A stretch of DNA of 64,000 nt from an uncultured Sphingobacteriaceae bacterium (GCA_946480915.1 CAMLLO010000007.1:62001-126000); one strand, 5' to 3'. Shown: positions 8,564 through 16,813, counted from the first letter of the stretch. Numbers and translations are program-made. The notes: generated by a model from the letters alone, not told the origin.

Positions 8564-8699
8564 GGATTCGAGAAAATGGAATTTTATTCATGGATTGGAA
8601 ATCCAAAAAATTCGACCTCTAAACCAGGATGACTTCCACGGAAAAAATAAAAAAATAATTTTTTAGAACTTTAAATCGTTTTAGGCGTAATAATATATA

Positions 8700-8757
8700 G
8701 GTTTATAATTGGTTAGTTAAAAGATCTGCATTCTCCCCGTTTGCAGATCTTTTCTTT
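8700..8757 (+). ncRNA. Candidate small RNA, copy 1 (conserved leader, CCCC-loop hairpin)
   Basis: GGTTTATAATTGGTTAGTTA at 8700 is followed by stem AAGATCTGCA (8721-8730), loop TTCTCCCCGTT (8731-8741), stem TGCAGATCTT (8742-8751) and a T-rich tail. The same leader and the identical 11-nt loop recur at 44826 with a different but still perfectly paired stem. Compensatory changes with conserved leader, loop and spacing argue for a functional RNA of about 55-60 nt ending in its own terminator. No known Rfam family is recognised by eye. Confidence 0.6.
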
Positions 8758-8895
8758 TGTGCTGACTCCTACACTGATAATTCTATTCTAATTTCATTAC
8801 TTTAGTGCACAGTGAACAGCGAAACGGCCAGCCCAGATAATCATTGGATGTAAACCAAGTCCGCTATCAAACAAAAGAAAAACACAGACAGAATA

Positions 8896-9471
8896 ATGCC
8901 CGGAACCTACATACAGGACAAAACATTTGACAGGATAGACTTTACCCAGCATGCATTAACGAAAGGCGAATATGAAACCTGTAGTTTCAACAACTGCAAT
9001 TTTTCCGATTTTGATTTTGCCGGATTTAAGTTTATTAACTGCGAATTCAAGGGCTGTAATTTAAGTCTGGCAAAGCTGAACAAAACAGCCCTTCAGGATA
9101 TAAAATTTAAGGAATGCAAAATGTTAGGACTGCGGTTCGACACCTGCCTGGAATTTGGTCTCTCGTTTTCATTCGACAATTGCCAACTCAATCATTCTTC
9201 GTTTTACAAGACAAAAATTAAAAAAACAGTTTTCAAAAATACGCAGATACAGGAAGCCGACTTTAGCGATTGCGACCTGACAAGTTCCATATTCGATAAT
9301 TGCGAACTTAGGGGAAGCGTATTTGACAAGACTATTATTGAAAGAGTCGATTTTCGCACCTCTTACAACTATTCCATCGATCCCGAAATTAACCGGATTA
9401 AGAAAGCAAGGTTTTCATTAACCGGCCTTCCCGGACTTCTAGACAAATACGATATTGATATTGAAAAGTAG
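8896..9471 (+). CDS. Pentapeptide-repeat protein, Qnr/McbG-like
   Basis: A 191-residue protein built from pentapeptide repeats of the A(D/N)LXX type, visible for example in CSFNNCNFSDFDFAGFKFIN, CEFKGCNLSLAKLN and DFSDCDLTSSIFDNCELRGS. The C-terminal SYNYSIDPEINRIKKARFSL resembles the end of Qnr-type proteins. Members of this family form right-handed quadrilateral helices that mimic DNA and protect gyrase. It overlaps the next gene, a GyrI-like protein, by 11 bp, which strengthens the link to gyrase, but activity is inference. Confidence 0.85.
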   Translation: MPGTYIQDKTFDRIDFTQHALTKGEYETCSFNNCNFSDFDFAGFKFINCEFKGCNLSLAKLNKTALQDIKFKECKMLGLRFDTCLEFGLSFSFDNCQLNHSSFYKTKIKKTVFKNTQIQEADFSDCDLTSSIFDNCELRGSVFDKTIIERVDFRTSYNYSIDPEINRIKKARFSLTGLPGLLDKYDIDIEK

Positions 9472-9958
9472 CCTTAATTGGGAACCCAGAATAGAAATCT
9501 TAGTTCCCAGGAAATTAGTAGGAGAGCATCTAACGATGAGTTTAGCCGACAATCGGACAGGCGAACTTTGGAAAAGTTTTATGCCTCTGCAAACAGAAAT
9601 AACCAACAGGGTAAGAGACGATTTAATTTCAATGCAGGTTTATAAATCATCATATTTCACAAACTTTAACCCTGCCAATGAATTTGAAAAATGGGCCGCC
9701 GTTGAAGTGGCCGACTTTGACAATGTACCCGGCGGTATGGAAACATTCACTCTGCCCGGCGGACTTTACGCTGTTTTCCATTATAAAGGTTTAAGCACTG
9801 ACAGTAGTATATTTCAATACATTTTTGGAACCTGGCTGCCTAAATCAAATTACTTATTGGATGACAGACCGCATTTTGAACTGTTGGGCAACAAATACAA
9901 AAACGCTGACCCAAATTCGGAAGAAGAAATATGGATACCTGTAAAGGAGATTGAGTAA
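9461..9958 (+). CDS. GyrI-like/AraC-effector-binding-domain protein, TTG start
   Basis: A GyrI-like small-molecule binding domain of 165 residues starting at TTG 9461 (MKSSLNWEPRIEILVPRKLV). No ATG is available before 9536, which would delete the first beta strands, so a TTG start overlapping the upstream gene by 11 bp is favoured. Motifs include RKLVGEHLTMSLADNRT, MQVYKSSYFTNFNP, FTLPGGLYAVFHYKG and GTWLPKSNYLLDDRPHFEL, standard for this fold. E. coli GyrI (SbmC) inhibits gyrase and protects from gyrase toxins; many homologues are instead xenobiotic binders or hydrolases. Coupling to the pentapeptide gene is notable. Confidence 0.85.
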   Translation: MKSSLNWEPRIEILVPRKLVGEHLTMSLADNRTGELWKSFMPLQTEITNRVRDDLISMQVYKSSYFTNFNPANEFEKWAAVEVADFDNVPGGMETFTLPGGLYAVFHYKGLSTDSSIFQYIFGTWLPKSNYLLDDRPHFELLGNKYKNADPNSEEEIWIPVKEIE

Positions 9959-10023
9959 TGTTTCACAGCTGATATTTGCGTATATTGGGTAAAGCACGCC
10001 ATTAACAAGAAACCTACAATCCT

Positions 10024-10623
10024 ATGAGAACCTCACACAAATGCACCATTTTTTACTGCGTCTTATTCACCTGTTTTTCATTCTTGAGCTGTCGTGAAGA
10101 AGGAGAACAAACAAATCTTCAGAATGAAGAGAAAGTAGAAGAAATAGTGAACGAGTTTAATGGTCAATCCTTTGTTCTTGATGGCCTTGTAGACTCCACC
10201 GGCCAAGCGACACAACTGGATTTTACAAAATCCGATCTTACTATTATAGACTTTTGGTTCAAAGACTGTCCTCCCTGTATTAAAGAAATGCAACAATTTG
10301 AATCACTGCTAAAGGACAAAGAAAAACACATAAATATTGTAAGTATTTCGATCAATCAGTTTTGGGTGTGGAAGCCTTTACTGCAACATCCAACCGGGAA
10401 GTTTGATTTCCTGGCGAAAGCTGTACCGAATTGGCAACACTTAACCTTGCAGACAAAAGATAACCCAAGATTTAAAAACGAGATATCAGTTGATAGGGCG
10501 AAAGAGATTAAAGAAAAATATAAGGTAGAATTCTTTCCTCAGTATTTTGTGGTAGACAATAAAGGAGTGATTCTTTCTCAGCCACTTAGTGCCGTAAAAT
10601 TCATGAAAGAATATAAGTATTAA
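10024..10623 (+). CDS. Thioredoxin-like (TlpA/AhpC-TSA) lipoprotein
   Basis: A 199-residue periplasmic or membrane-anchored redox protein. It has a lipoprotein signal ending FSFLSC (Cys23), a TlpA-type thioredoxin domain with DFWFKDCPPC giving the C82-P-P-C85 active site, a central VSISIN strand and a cis-Pro-like FFPQYFVVDNKG segment. Such proteins reduce or shuffle disulfides in the envelope. It has its own gene space and no obvious redox partner nearby. A related, non-lipidated version is encoded at 23657. Confidence 0.88.
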   Translation: MRTSHKCTIFYCVLFTCFSFLSCREEGEQTNLQNEEKVEEIVNEFNGQSFVLDGLVDSTGQATQLDFTKSDLTIIDFWFKDCPPCIKEMQQFESLLKDKEKHINIVSISINQFWVWKPLLQHPTGKFDFLAKAVPNWQHLTLQTKDNPRFKNEISVDRAKEIKEKYKVEFFPQYFVVDNKGVILSQPLSAVKFMKEYKY

Positions 10624-10645
10624 ATCGGTAATGAAGATATTCGAT

Positions 10646-10912
10646 TTAACCGCACAAAAAATCAATGGCACTCCAACAACAAGCCAGCTCCCTAATTCCC
10701 GCAGGCAGGAATCTTAATGCAGAGAGCACATTCCATATATAACGCATTACGATTGCCGATCGGTCGGCAATGACGGGGAAGGTAGGTATCACGATTGCCG
10801 TTTTGCACTCACGGTACTCTTCAAACAACGGCACATTAGAAACGACACTCATCCAACCACCCAGTCCGTCATTCTCGCGCAGGCGGGAATCTTAATGCGG
10901 AGCACATTCACT
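10646..10912 (+). repeat. Direct repeat copy 1 (about 265 bp), with REP-like palindromes
   Basis: This block is near-identical to 12368-12638. It contains REP-like palindromes of the form TTCCCGC..GCGGGAA (10690-10714 and 10865-10890), and ATTGCCGA/TCGGCAAT (about 10752-10771). Together the two copies bracket the reductase gene at 11669-12322. Minus-strand frames in it are repeat shadows, not genes. Confidence 0.8.
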
Positions 10913-10929
10913 CTTTTTCTCTAACCTGC

Positions 10930-11190
10930 ATTCGAGCCGTTCATTGCCACGGAGTGGCTAGTTCTTTTGTCCGCAAAAGAACCAAAACTCTTGTGCCCTC
11001 CCGAGGTGCTTTTCGCACAAGCCCATTACACAAATTTGCCGGCAGCGCTCAGGTCTGCGCCTGTTTAATCTGCGCTGCTGGCCTTACTTCTTAAACAGCC
11101 GAGGCCCTCTACCTGCGCTCGGGGCCAGCTGCCGGCAAATTTTTCGTCTAGCACTTCCGGGAGGACCCAACCCTCCGGAACTTAGAGTTT
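10930..11190. repeat. Large nested inverted-repeat element
   Basis: Several inverted repeats are nested: GTTCTTTTG/CAAAAGAAC about 10960-10981; CCTCCCG near 10998 with CGGGAGG near 11157; and a perfect 15-bp pair AAATTTGCCGGCAGC (11032-11046) with GCTGCCGGCAAATTT (11128-11142), inside which CTGTTTAA and TTAAACAG also pair. No protein is encoded. It looks like a dispersed, highly structured intergenic repeat of the MITE type; I recall similar elements in Sphingobacteria but cannot verify. Confidence 0.55.
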
Positions 11191-11235
11191 CGGGTTATGT
11201 TGGGTTGCTGGATGCAGATTGATGTACAATCGCCG

Positions 11236-11500
11236 GTCCGTCATTCCCGCGCAGGCGGGAATCCTAATGCAGCGCTCGTTCCTTTCTTTTTCCGGTAAAG
11301 CGCATTACGATTGCCGATCGGTCGGCAATGACGAGGAAGGGTAGCATGAGGACTGTAGTTCAGCATGACGGAACCGGTGGAACAATGGCACACTATAACT
11401 GCGATATTCGTCCAATAACCCATCGCCGTCATTCTCGCGCAGGCGGGAATCCTAATGCAGAGCACATTCAAAACTTGCCGGTATAGAGCATCGCGATTGC
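11236..11500. repeat. Further REP-like palindrome copies
   Basis: Two more palindromes with GCGCAGGCGGGAAT cores lie at about 11237-11263 and 11426-11450, with an ATTGCCGATCGGTCGGCAAT hairpin at about 11310-11329. They fill the gene-free stretch before the reductase gene and belong to the same family as those in the flanking 265-bp repeats. Confidence 0.7.
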
Positions 11501-11668
11501 CAATGGGCCCGGTAACATGCACTCAACCTAAATCAAAATCCATTATGAAAGATAAGCCGGCGATGAAACAAAAACATTTACCCATGTAATGCCTCCTCCG
11601 CCCAAATTTCTCTCATTTTTAAAAACTACTCTGCTCATGTTTGTTGTAAATTAAAAAACGTAGAAAAT

Positions 11669-12322
11669 ATGAAAATAGCAGTGTTCGGAACAGGGATGGT
11701 TGGAGATGCCATTGGTTCGAAATTGGCTGAATTGGGGCACCCGGTAATGATGGGTTCCAGAACTAGGGATAACGAAAAGGCAAAAGCTTTCGTTGACAAA
11801 CACGGAGGTAAAGCCACGACAGGAACATTTGCCGATGCGGCAGAGTTTGGGGAAATAATTTTCAATTGCACAGCAGGCACAGGTTCTATCGATGCATTAC
11901 GAATGGCGGGCGAGAAAAGTGTGAATGGTAAAATAATTGTGGACATTGCTAACCCGCTTGATTTTTCAAAAGGAATGCCGCCATCACTCGCTATTGTAAA
12001 TACAAATTCGCTCGCTGAAGAAATACAAAAAACATTTCCTGAAGCCAAAGTTGTGAAAGCACTTAATACTATGTGGTGCGGTCTGATGGTAAATCCTGCC
12101 CTGATAAACGGAGGCGACCATAGCACCTTTGTTTGTGGTAACGATACCAATGCAAAGGAAGAAGTGAAAACGATTTTGAGGTCATTTGGATGGGCCGAAA
12201 AAAACATACTTGACCTTGGTGATATTACCAAAGCAAGGGGTACAGAAATGTATTTACCTTTGTGGTTGAGTATTTATGGTACAATAAATACTGGGGCATT
12301 CAATATAAAAATTGTAAGTTAA
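11669..12322 (+). CDS. NADPH-dependent F420-reductase-like oxidoreductase
   Basis: A 217-residue Rossmann-fold protein with the dinucleotide motif GTGMVGDAIG near residue 7, followed by GSRTRDN at the NADP phosphate-binding position. The C-terminal part contains ALNTMWCGLMVNPALINGGD and FGWAEKNILDLGDITKARGTE, matching the F420-dependent oxidoreductase family (NADPH:F420 reductase-like, Fno). Bacteroidota do not generally make F420, so the family name should not be read as the cofactor used. The gene is flanked on both sides by direct copies of a ~265-bp REP-rich repeat. Confidence 0.87.
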   Translation: MKIAVFGTGMVGDAIGSKLAELGHPVMMGSRTRDNEKAKAFVDKHGGKATTGTFADAAEFGEIIFNCTAGTGSIDALRMAGEKSVNGKIIVDIANPLDFSKGMPPSLAIVNTNSLAEEIQKTFPEAKVVKALNTMWCGLMVNPALINGGDHSTFVCGNDTNAKEEVKTILRSFGWAEKNILDLGDITKARGTEMYLPLWLSIYGTINTGAFNIKIVS

Positions 12323-12367
12323 TACAGGCTGTGAGGTGTTTGGGACTTTAGGGAATATATGTAATTT

Positions 12368-12638
12368 GTGGAATTTAGCTGCACAAAAATCAACGATACC
12401 CCACCAAGCACCCAGTCCGTCCTTCTCCCGCAGGCGAGAATCCTAATGCAGAGCACATTCCTTGTATAACGCATTACGATTGCCGATCGGTCGGCAATGA
12501 CGGGGAAGGTAAGTATGACGATTGTCGTTTTGCACTGACGGTACTCTTTGAACAACGGCACATTAGAAACGACACTCATCCAAGCACCCAGTCCGTCATT
12601 CCCGCGCAGGCGGGAATCTTAATGCGGAGCACATTCCT
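12368..12638 (+). repeat. Direct repeat copy 2 (about 265 bp)
   Basis: Near-identical to 10646-10912 in order and spacing: the TTAATGC/CCTAATGC palindromes at 12416-12442 and 12591-12618, the ATTGCCGA/TCGGCAAT hairpin about 12480-12499, and a long identical run around AACGGCACATTAGAAACGAC. Recombination between the copies would delete the reductase gene. Confidence 0.8.
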
Positions 12639-12790
12639 CAAGCAAACGGCAAATAAATGATAAGAAAACCGGTTTTACTTTTCGACTCCTGCATCTTTCG
12701 AATTATCGTATTTTTGAAATTTAAACTTTTTTTCAGATCTAAGCGCTTGGCGGCAGGCGGCGACGGGAATAATATTATAATATTTATTAA

Positions 12791-13136
12791 ATGACCTTAG
12801 ACATTACCCAATCAGTTGATATCATCGAAATTATGGAAAATTACATGTCAAAAGTCAGACCTCGACCGGAGATTAGAGATAAGCTTGATCTTGAGTACCA
12901 GATAGATGGTCAGAGTGTAATTTTAAATGAAATCAGACCTTTTTGGAACAATCCGAATGAGATTAAGTAAGTGGGTACGCCAAGGCGACGTTTGTTAGGA
13001 GCAAGAACTTTTGGAAAATATATTGGAAACGGGCAGACAATAAATGGCATTTGTATGAACCGCACCAAATGTGAAAAATCTAAAAGCCTTTCTAAATATT
13101 GTCGACGAAGACAAACATAGTTGCTTTAAAGGTTGA
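12791..13136 (+). pseudogene. Decayed DUF3024 gene
   Basis: Three frames together rebuild a DUF3024 protein. The first runs from ATG 12791 (MTLDITQSVDIIEIMENYMS, then ILNEIRPFWNNPNEIK) to a stop at about 12970. The second frame gives KNFWKIYWKRADNKWHLYEP. A third frame gives VKNLKAFLNIVDEDKHSCF and ends at TGA 13134. At least two frameshifts separate them, so no functional product is expected. The function of DUF3024 is unknown. Confidence 0.8.
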
Positions 13137-13233
13137 AATAAATCTTAAGTCATGATAGGCGGGGCAATGTGATCTTTTTCTGGACTCAAATGCCTTATTT
13201 CGGAGGCCTGCTTTGAACAATGAGAGAATAACA

Positions 13234-13689
13234 ATGAGAAAAATAGTACTAGTTGGAATGATGGCGTTTTTTTGTTCACATTTATTTGGACAAACAAAAA
13301 AAGACCCGGCAGTTATCGAATACATAAGAAGCAAGAAATACTTTATTCCATTAACTGATACAGCAAACCTGCCCCTTATGATCAGGCCGTACTGCGACGG
13401 TGTTTTTAGCTTTATGTCGGAGCATAGAATGGACAAAAACGACTACTACGTTTCTATAAACCACATCAAGAACCAAGCTGTCTCCTTATCAATTCCGATT
13501 ATCCATTATGATGGGTTTAAAAAATTAAAAGAAGAAGCGGGAAATGACCGAGACACAAACAAAAATGAGATTGAAGGGCAGTTTGTTTATTCGGGCTCGA
13601 CAACTACTGGAAACCTAAGTGGCAAAGACGGTACCCTCGAAATTGACAAGAATACAAAACGAGTACTAAGTTTTAAAATCTGGCAATAA
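13234..13689 (+). CDS. Hypothetical secreted protein
   Basis: A 151-residue protein with a clear signal peptide (MRKIVLVGMMAFFCSHLFGQ). Start ATG 13234 is chosen because the seven residues encoded upstream precede the signal peptide and look unrelated. The mature region is mixed alpha/beta with a C-terminal GNLSGKDGTLEIDKNTKRVL beta section. I do not recognise the family. It is convergent with the CHASE3 sensor gene, 18 bp away. Confidence 0.7.
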   Translation: MRKIVLVGMMAFFCSHLFGQTKKDPAVIEYIRSKKYFIPLTDTANLPLMIRPYCDGVFSFMSEHRMDKNDYYVSINHIKNQAVSLSIPIIHYDGFKKLKEEAGNDRDTNKNEIEGQFVYSGSTTTGNLSGKDGTLEIDKNTKRVLSFKIWQ

Positions 13690-13707
13690 CCTTATAAGTG
13701 CGCTGTT

Positions 13708-15018
13708 TTACAAAGCAGCACCCGCACTTCTCTTATTCTTTATCGATGTTACGAAGCCGGAAAGGTCTCTGGTATAGGTGTCTAAAGTCGCGGCCGATTC
13801 CTTCACAAAGCCTAAAAAAGTTTCCATTTCTTCTTTAGAGATGCCGGTATATCCCATTACCTCTGTCAGGCCTAAAATTTGCACGATCGGATGCCGCATC
13901 TCATGCGAAATTTTAAACAGAACCTTTTCCATTTCTTGAATATGCAAGTCCCTTTCAAACTCGGCCTTCTTGCGTTCAGAAATGTCCATCGAAAGGATAA
14001 ACAGTCCCTCGGGTATTGGCTGAATACTTAAATCATAAAAACCCGTCTCTCCATCAGGATAAGTGAACTTATTTTCAAATCGTTTAGCAATCCGTTCAGA
14101 CATGCATACCTGCAGCGTTTTAAAAAGATCTGTATTTTCAATGCCCGGATACATGCTCATCATCGTATTGCCCAGCAGTTCCTGTGCCGGGTACTTACCT
14201 TGTTTGGCCAATGCATTATTTACATAAACATAGGTCCAGTTATGATCGATTAACTGAATACCTTCAGACATCGTATCGAGAACAAAGTGGTGATGTTTGT
14301 CTTTTTCGCGAATTTCCCTGGTTTTTTCTTCTACCCGAACTTCTAGGTTTTCATTCAGCCGTCTCATTCTTTTTTCCACTTTTTTACGATATAGTACATG
14401 TTTTCTGAGCACAACAAATCCTACAATGAGGAAAGTAGCAGCGGTGAGCAGAAGCAGAAGGAAGCTGCGGTTTAATGACTTTGAACTTTCTAAATTTGCG
14501 CGGTTCTGTTGCACCAGCAAGTCGCTTTCTTCATTTTGTATTGTGGTGATAAGCTCGCGTATTTCATCCATTAAATTCTCGCCTTTATACGTCGCATTTA
14601 GGCGGGAATTTGCGGTAGAGCTCCGGTTGTCTTCACGAGAAACAGTTCGTAGCGAGTGGGTGATCCGTTCGTTAATAATGTTTGCAAGACTATCCACTCG
14701 TATTTGCTGTGCAGGGTTATTCCTTGTTAAGGATTTAAGCATCTTAACATGTGTTAAAACCCTCAATCTTGAATGATAAAGATCAATAATAAACGCCGAG
14801 TCTTTGGTAAGCGAGTATCCACGCGAGGCATTTTGCACATCCTGGATCATAGATAATACCTGTGCCGATTCGAAAAGCACCTCGTGCGTGCGTATTACCA
14901 TTTTACTGTTATCTCTGAGGGCGTTGTTGGTTTTATAAGAAATAGATGCCAAAATAGTTATACCCAGAAATAAAAGAGCAAAGAAGAGCGTAAGTGTTTT
15001 TTCAAACGACAATTTCAT
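13708..15018 (-). CDS. CHASE3/PAS sensor with a HisKA segment but no ATPase domain
   Basis: A 436-residue membrane sensor. An N-terminal membrane segment (LTLFFALLFLGITILASI) is followed by a CHASE3 domain (about 35-180, including DVQNASRGYSLTKDSAFI), a second membrane segment near 195-212, a coiled coil, and a PAS domain (VLDTMSEGIQLIDHNWTYVY to LDISERKKAE). It ends with KISHEMRHPIVQILGLTE, an H-box with His372, and 64 more residues. The protein stops where the HATPase_c domain would begin. The stop is clean, so either it is an authentic short sensor that is phosphorylated in trans, or a truncation. Confidence 0.88.
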   Translation of the reverse strand: MKLSFEKTLTLFFALLFLGITILASISYKTNNALRDNSKMVIRTHEVLFESAQVLSMIQDVQNASRGYSLTKDSAFIIDLYHSRLRVLTHVKMLKSLTRNNPAQQIRVDSLANIINERITHSLRTVSREDNRSSTANSRLNATYKGENLMDEIRELITTIQNEESDLLVQQNRANLESSKSLNRSFLLLLLTAATFLIVGFVVLRKHVLYRKKVEKRMRRLNENLEVRVEEKTREIREKDKHHHFVLDTMSEGIQLIDHNWTYVYVNNALAKQGKYPAQELLGNTMMSMYPGIENTDLFKTLQVCMSERIAKRFENKFTYPDGETGFYDLSIQPIPEGLFILSMDISERKKAEFERDLHIQEMEKVLFKISHEMRHPIVQILGLTEVMGYTGISKEEMETFLGFVKESAATLDTYTRDLSGFVTSIKNKRSAGAAL

Positions 15019-15295
15019 AGTGAGAGCATGATGGGCATATGTTTGATCATTCGCCGCGCTGTTCTACGCAGTTTCATTTCGAATGTTTCGATAGGAATTG
15101 TTTAAAAAAGGAGGTAGGAGAGGGAGGAATGCAACTGGCTGAGCTTGCTAAGGATCTGATTTTCTATCTAAGGGCAGGGGCTGTTTGTGTCTCCAAAAGA
15201 TCGTGCAGGGCCAAAAGGGAGATAATGCACCCTTTCGATGCATTATCGTTCTCACCAAATTCAGTTGTGTAATCTGTTCTTCAGTATACCCGTAG

Positions 15296-15916
15296 CTATT
15301 GCACAACCCGAAACAATATATTAGTATACACTTCCTGACCTTTTCTGCCGATAGCCGCTACGCGACTATACACCCGAATACCGCTGCGGATTCCTTTAAA
15401 CGTATGCTCTCGCGACGAACTTGCCTTTGATACCCATATACTGTTCTCTGTTAGCGGCGCTTCAGTATATTCATGCAGGTATGCAATAGCATACGGAACC
15501 GTTTTAACGCTCAGCTTCAATTCGCCCGGGTTTGGGCCGTCGCTAAGCTCAAAGTTGGTCGGGGTGCCTATCTCCGGAATGTTTTCCCCATCCGAGCCAA
15601 GGTCGAAACCCGAGCTAACCAGTTTGGCACGATCGCCCTGCGCCAGCGACTCTACACTGGTTGCTAAATTCTTCATGGCTATTAGCAGTGCCTCTTTCGC
15701 CTGATTCTTTAATGCGATGGCTGTTCTGTTGCCATCGGCAGAGTTTTTCAAGCCCTCGCTGTAAGCTTCTCTGATTAAAGTAAATTCGGCTACAGTAGGA
15801 ATGGTTGCCGGGAAATTAGGATTGTCCGTTAGATTAATTATCACCATTTCAGCCTTAAAATTCAGGTTCGTTTCCGATAATCTGCTGTAGCTTTTTAACA
15901 ATTTTGGTATTCTCAT
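15296..15916 (-). CDS. Fibronectin type III-like protein
   Basis: A 206-residue protein without a signal peptide. The first half is alpha-helical (TLIREAYSEGLKNSADGN and IALKNQAKEALLIAMKNLA); the second half resembles a fibronectin type III fold (GELKLSVKTVPYAIAYLHEY, IRVYSRVAAIGRKGQEVYTN). Similar proteins of this size are widespread in Bacteroidota without known function. Its upstream region carries three 30-bp tandem repeats. Confidence 0.75.
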   Translation of the reverse strand: MRIPKLLKSYSRLSETNLNFKAEMVIINLTDNPNFPATIPTVAEFTLIREAYSEGLKNSADGNRTAIALKNQAKEALLIAMKNLATSVESLAQGDRAKLVSSGFDLGSDGENIPEIGTPTNFELSDGPNPGELKLSVKTVPYAIAYLHEYTEAPLTENSIWVSKASSSREHTFKGIRSGIRVYSRVAAIGRKGQEVYTNILFRVVQ

Positions 15917-16020
15917 TTGTTCGTTTTAGATACACCCAATGCATTTCGGGTGCCTTTGTAAGAACTAAGATAAAATGCACTATCTGTTTTCAAAAATCTG
16001 TAAATCAATGTTTTATAATA

Positions 16021-16110
16021 TTCTGTCGCTTTGTATAACTAGTTATTACTTTCTGTAGCATTTTATAACCTTATATAATTTCCTGTCGAAAAGTATAATA
16101 ATCTATTACA
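16021..16110. repeat. Three degenerate 30-bp tandem repeats
   Basis: Units start TTCTGTCGCTTTGTATAA (16021), TTCTGTAGCATTTTATAA (16051) and TCCTGTCGAAAAGTATAA (16081), exactly 30 bp apart. Weaker CTGT..TATAA matches occur at 15983-16017. They lie in the divergent upstream region of the fibronectin-like gene and could be iterated regulator sites, since 30 bp is close to three helical turns. Confidence 0.6.
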
Positions 16111-16247
16111 ATTTATCACATCATTCCTGCAGGAGCGGTTTGTCCCGGGGCTTTCAAAATAATCAATAAAAGGCCTTCTGTGGAGTTTAAATATGGGTTT
16201 GATCCTTATATGAAGTGTGTTTAAAGCATTGCGCAACTAGCTATGTA

Positions 16248-16451
16248 TTTAGAACAAGGCGCCATGTTTTAATAACAAAGGCCCAGATCTTCAGAACAAA
16301 GCCTGTTGTTTTAACAACAAGATCATTGATCTTCAGAACAAAGCGCCATGTTTTAACAACAAGTAAAGAAATCTTTAGAACAAAGGCCTTTGTTCCGAAA
16401 ACAAAGGCCCACATCTTTAGAACAAGGGCTCTTGCACTGAAAACAATGGCG
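16248..16451 (+). repeat. Five 42-bp tandem repeats
   Basis: Unit starts are 16248, 16290, 16332, 16374 and 16416, the last slightly short. Each begins TTYAGAACAARG. On the + strand they read as 14-residue repeats such as FRTRRHVLITKAQI and FRTKPVVLTTRSLI in a frame beginning at GTG 16215. The DNA also forms local hairpins, for example GGCCTTTGTT/AACAAAGGCC. No ribosome binding site or homologous protein is recognised, so a repeat is called rather than a gene. Confidence 0.75.
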
Positions 16452-16597
16452 TAAGTTTTCCGGACAAATGGCTTTGTTCTCCCTAAATGAGATCTGTTTG
16501 GGTTCGGTCTTTAAGAATAGAGAAGTCAAATGCAGAGAAAGGCAGAAGCTTTTGCGGACATCCACAAAGAAATTAAGCCACTAAAAACAACAGCAGG

Positions 16598-16813
16598 TTA
16601 AGAATAATACAGCTGCAGTGTTTTAATGATATTGAATGGAGGTATAATCATTACTTTGCCTAAATGATGTACCGTGAAGAAGGCTTTTGCGTTAAGTCCC
16701 AACTCGGTTTTCCAGGCTTTGACTATTTTTCTGGCAGTTTGAGGGCTTACATTAACTATAAATGCAATTTCTTTGATGTTCAATACATAACCTTCGTGAA
16801 ATTTTCTTTCCAA
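16598..16813 (-). CDS. Small helix-turn-helix protein
   Basis: A 71-residue protein whose centre, LNIKEIAFIVNVSPQTARKI, is a plausible helix-turn-helix: the helix KEIAFIV, a turn with N-V-S, then recognition helix PQTARKIVKAWKTEL. The C-terminal FFTVHHLGKVMIIPPFNI resembles short HTH proteins found in other Bacteroidota. It could be a stand-alone DNA-binding protein or a remnant of a phage- or transposon-type regulator. Confidence 0.55.
   Translation of the reverse strand: MERKFHEGYVLNIKEIAFIVNVSPQTARKIVKAWKTELGLNAKAFFTVHHLGKVMIIPPFNIIKTLQLYYS

Noticed and set aside
8790..8895. Possible attC relic before the pentapeptide gene (CATTACTTTAGTGC)
   Set aside because: Only the central motif is similar; no cores or pairing arms are present.
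10646..11522. Minus-strand frames (10646-10852, 11241-11522, also 12319-12579)
   Set aside because: They are translations of REP-like repeats; two of them are near-copies because the DNA is duplicated.
15039..15272. 77-codon + strand frame upstream of the CHASE3 sensor
   Set aside because: A GGGAGG precedes an internal ATG, but composition looks non-coding and nothing is recognised.
16215..16454. 79-codon frame over the 42-bp repeats as a protein gene
   Set aside because: GTG start, no ribosome binding site, and the sequence is explained by tandem DNA repeats.
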